A stretch of DNA of 5,103 bases from an uncultured Micrococcales bacterium (GTDB lineage: Bacteria; Actinomycetota; Actinomycetes; Actinomycetales; Microbacteriaceae), in assembly GCA_903927775.1 (NCBI GenBank), contig CAIYOE010000215.1, forward strand, positions 1 through 5,103, written 5' to 3'. Of this stretch, positions 4,637 to 5,103 are shown one piece after another. The notes below the pieces were generated by a model. The model ran no database searches, had not been told where the DNA came from, and was given only the letters and a program-made list of their open reading frames with translations. Each line of letters opens with the position of its first letter. Position 1 is the first letter of the stretch. Both the position numbers and the translations under genes were made by a program.

Positions 4637-5103
4637 ATGGGGTTGCGAACCAGCGCACCGCTGCTGGACGGATGGCTTCGCGACATGGAAACGGATCGAT
4701 CGCCGTTTCAGATTCCCGGCCACAAGGGGCGTACCGACCTCACTGGCGCCATCGTCGATGGTGACATCCCGGTGCTTCCAGGAAACCACCCGCACCGAAT
4801 TTCGCCTAGCCTGATTCTTGAGGCCGAGGCCATGGCAGCCGATCTGTGGGGTGCAGATCTATGCCGCTTTGGGGTAAATGGCTCCAGCGGTTCCAACCAC
4901 GCTGCGGTAATGGCAGTGGCTGGTCCCGGCGACAAAGTCATTGTTAGCCGTACCTTGCATAAGAGCGTTTTGGTCGGCCTGGTCTATGCGGGGGTCACCC
5001 CGATTTGGGTGAGACCCGAAATAAACACGGCTACCGGTCTGCCTGAGTATCTACCAAGCCACGTACTTGCGGCGGCTCTAGAAAAACACCCTGACGCCAA
5101 GGC
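4637..5103 (+). CDS. Orn/Lys/Arg decarboxylase family protein, N-terminal part
   Basis: The frame is open to the window end; 155 codons are visible of a gene expected to be much longer. The family comprises PLP fold-type I decarboxylases that turn ornithine, lysine or arginine into polyamine precursors (putrescine, cadaverine, agmatine). Motifs: TSAPLLDGWLRDMETDRSPF (5-24), matching the usual N-terminal helix; QIPGHKGR (25-32), the family PGHK signature; LEAEAMAADLWGAD (61-74); FGVNGSSGSNHAAVMA (78-93), the cofactor phosphate-binding loop; GPGDKVIVSR (96-105) and LHKS (107-110). The cofactor lysine lies beyond the window. ATG 4637 is chosen because it starts just before the conserved helix and has TAAGGA four bases upstream, a somewhat short spacing. 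ATG 4574 and TTG 4586 in the same frame would add 21 or 17 residues. The substrate cannot be told from this part. It is probably a separate unit from the ribosomal operon. Confidence 0.88.
   Translation, partial: MGLRTSAPLLDGWLRDMETDRSPFQIPGHKGRTDLTGAIVDGDIPVLPGNHPHRISPSLILEAEAMAADLWGADLCRFGVNGSSGSNHAAVMAVAGPGDKVIVSRTLHKSVLVGLVYAGVTPIWVRPEINTATGLPEYLPSHVLAAALEKHPDAK

Overview
The window looks like chromosomal housekeeping DNA from a moderate-GC actinobacterium. The best guess is a small-genome freshwater Microbacteriaceae relative of the Aquiluna/Rhodoluna (Luna) type. The reasons are the gene order (murB, aspC on the opposite strand, trnW, secE, nusG, rplK, rplA), a NusG with a long acidic N-terminal extension, an aspC that appears to be leaderless with a TANNNT -10 box, GTG starts, and a tRNA without an encoded CCA. 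The genus is an inference from style and synteny; no search was run.

Layout. Bases 1-456 are the 3' end of murB (peptidoglycan precursor synthesis, + strand). It converges, with only 3 bp between stop codons, on aspC (460-1665, - strand), a PLP-dependent class I aspartate-type aminotransferase. Bases 1666-1898 are a divergent control region rich in dyad symmetries. It drives aspC leftward and tRNA-Trp (1899-1971) rightward. A perfect 13-bp hairpin separates trnW from secE (2029-2283), then follow nusG (2353-3216), rplK (3248-3679) and rplA (3805-4506). A strong intrinsic terminator (4520-4550) closes this block. A new gene begins at about 4637: the N-terminal part of an Orn/Lys/Arg-decarboxylase-family enzyme, cut by the window end.

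How the genes work together. secE encodes the small membrane subunit of the SecYEG translocon. nusG encodes the transcription elongation factor that couples RNA polymerase to the ribosome. rplK and rplA encode L11 and L1, proteins of the two flexible stalk regions of the 50S subunit. The most informative non-coding element is in the rplK-rplA gap: a small RNA fold (3739-3776) that copies the L1-binding site of 23S rRNA, with GUGGGAG on one side and a UANACCAC-like strand on the other, which suggests autogenous control by L1.

No CRISPR array, mobile element, toxin-antitoxin, defence or biosynthetic cluster is visible. I do not see a wholly new biological system here. The parts worth a second look are the regulatory RNA and DNA structures, an unusual Phe at an RNA-contact position of L1, and the unusual NusG architecture.
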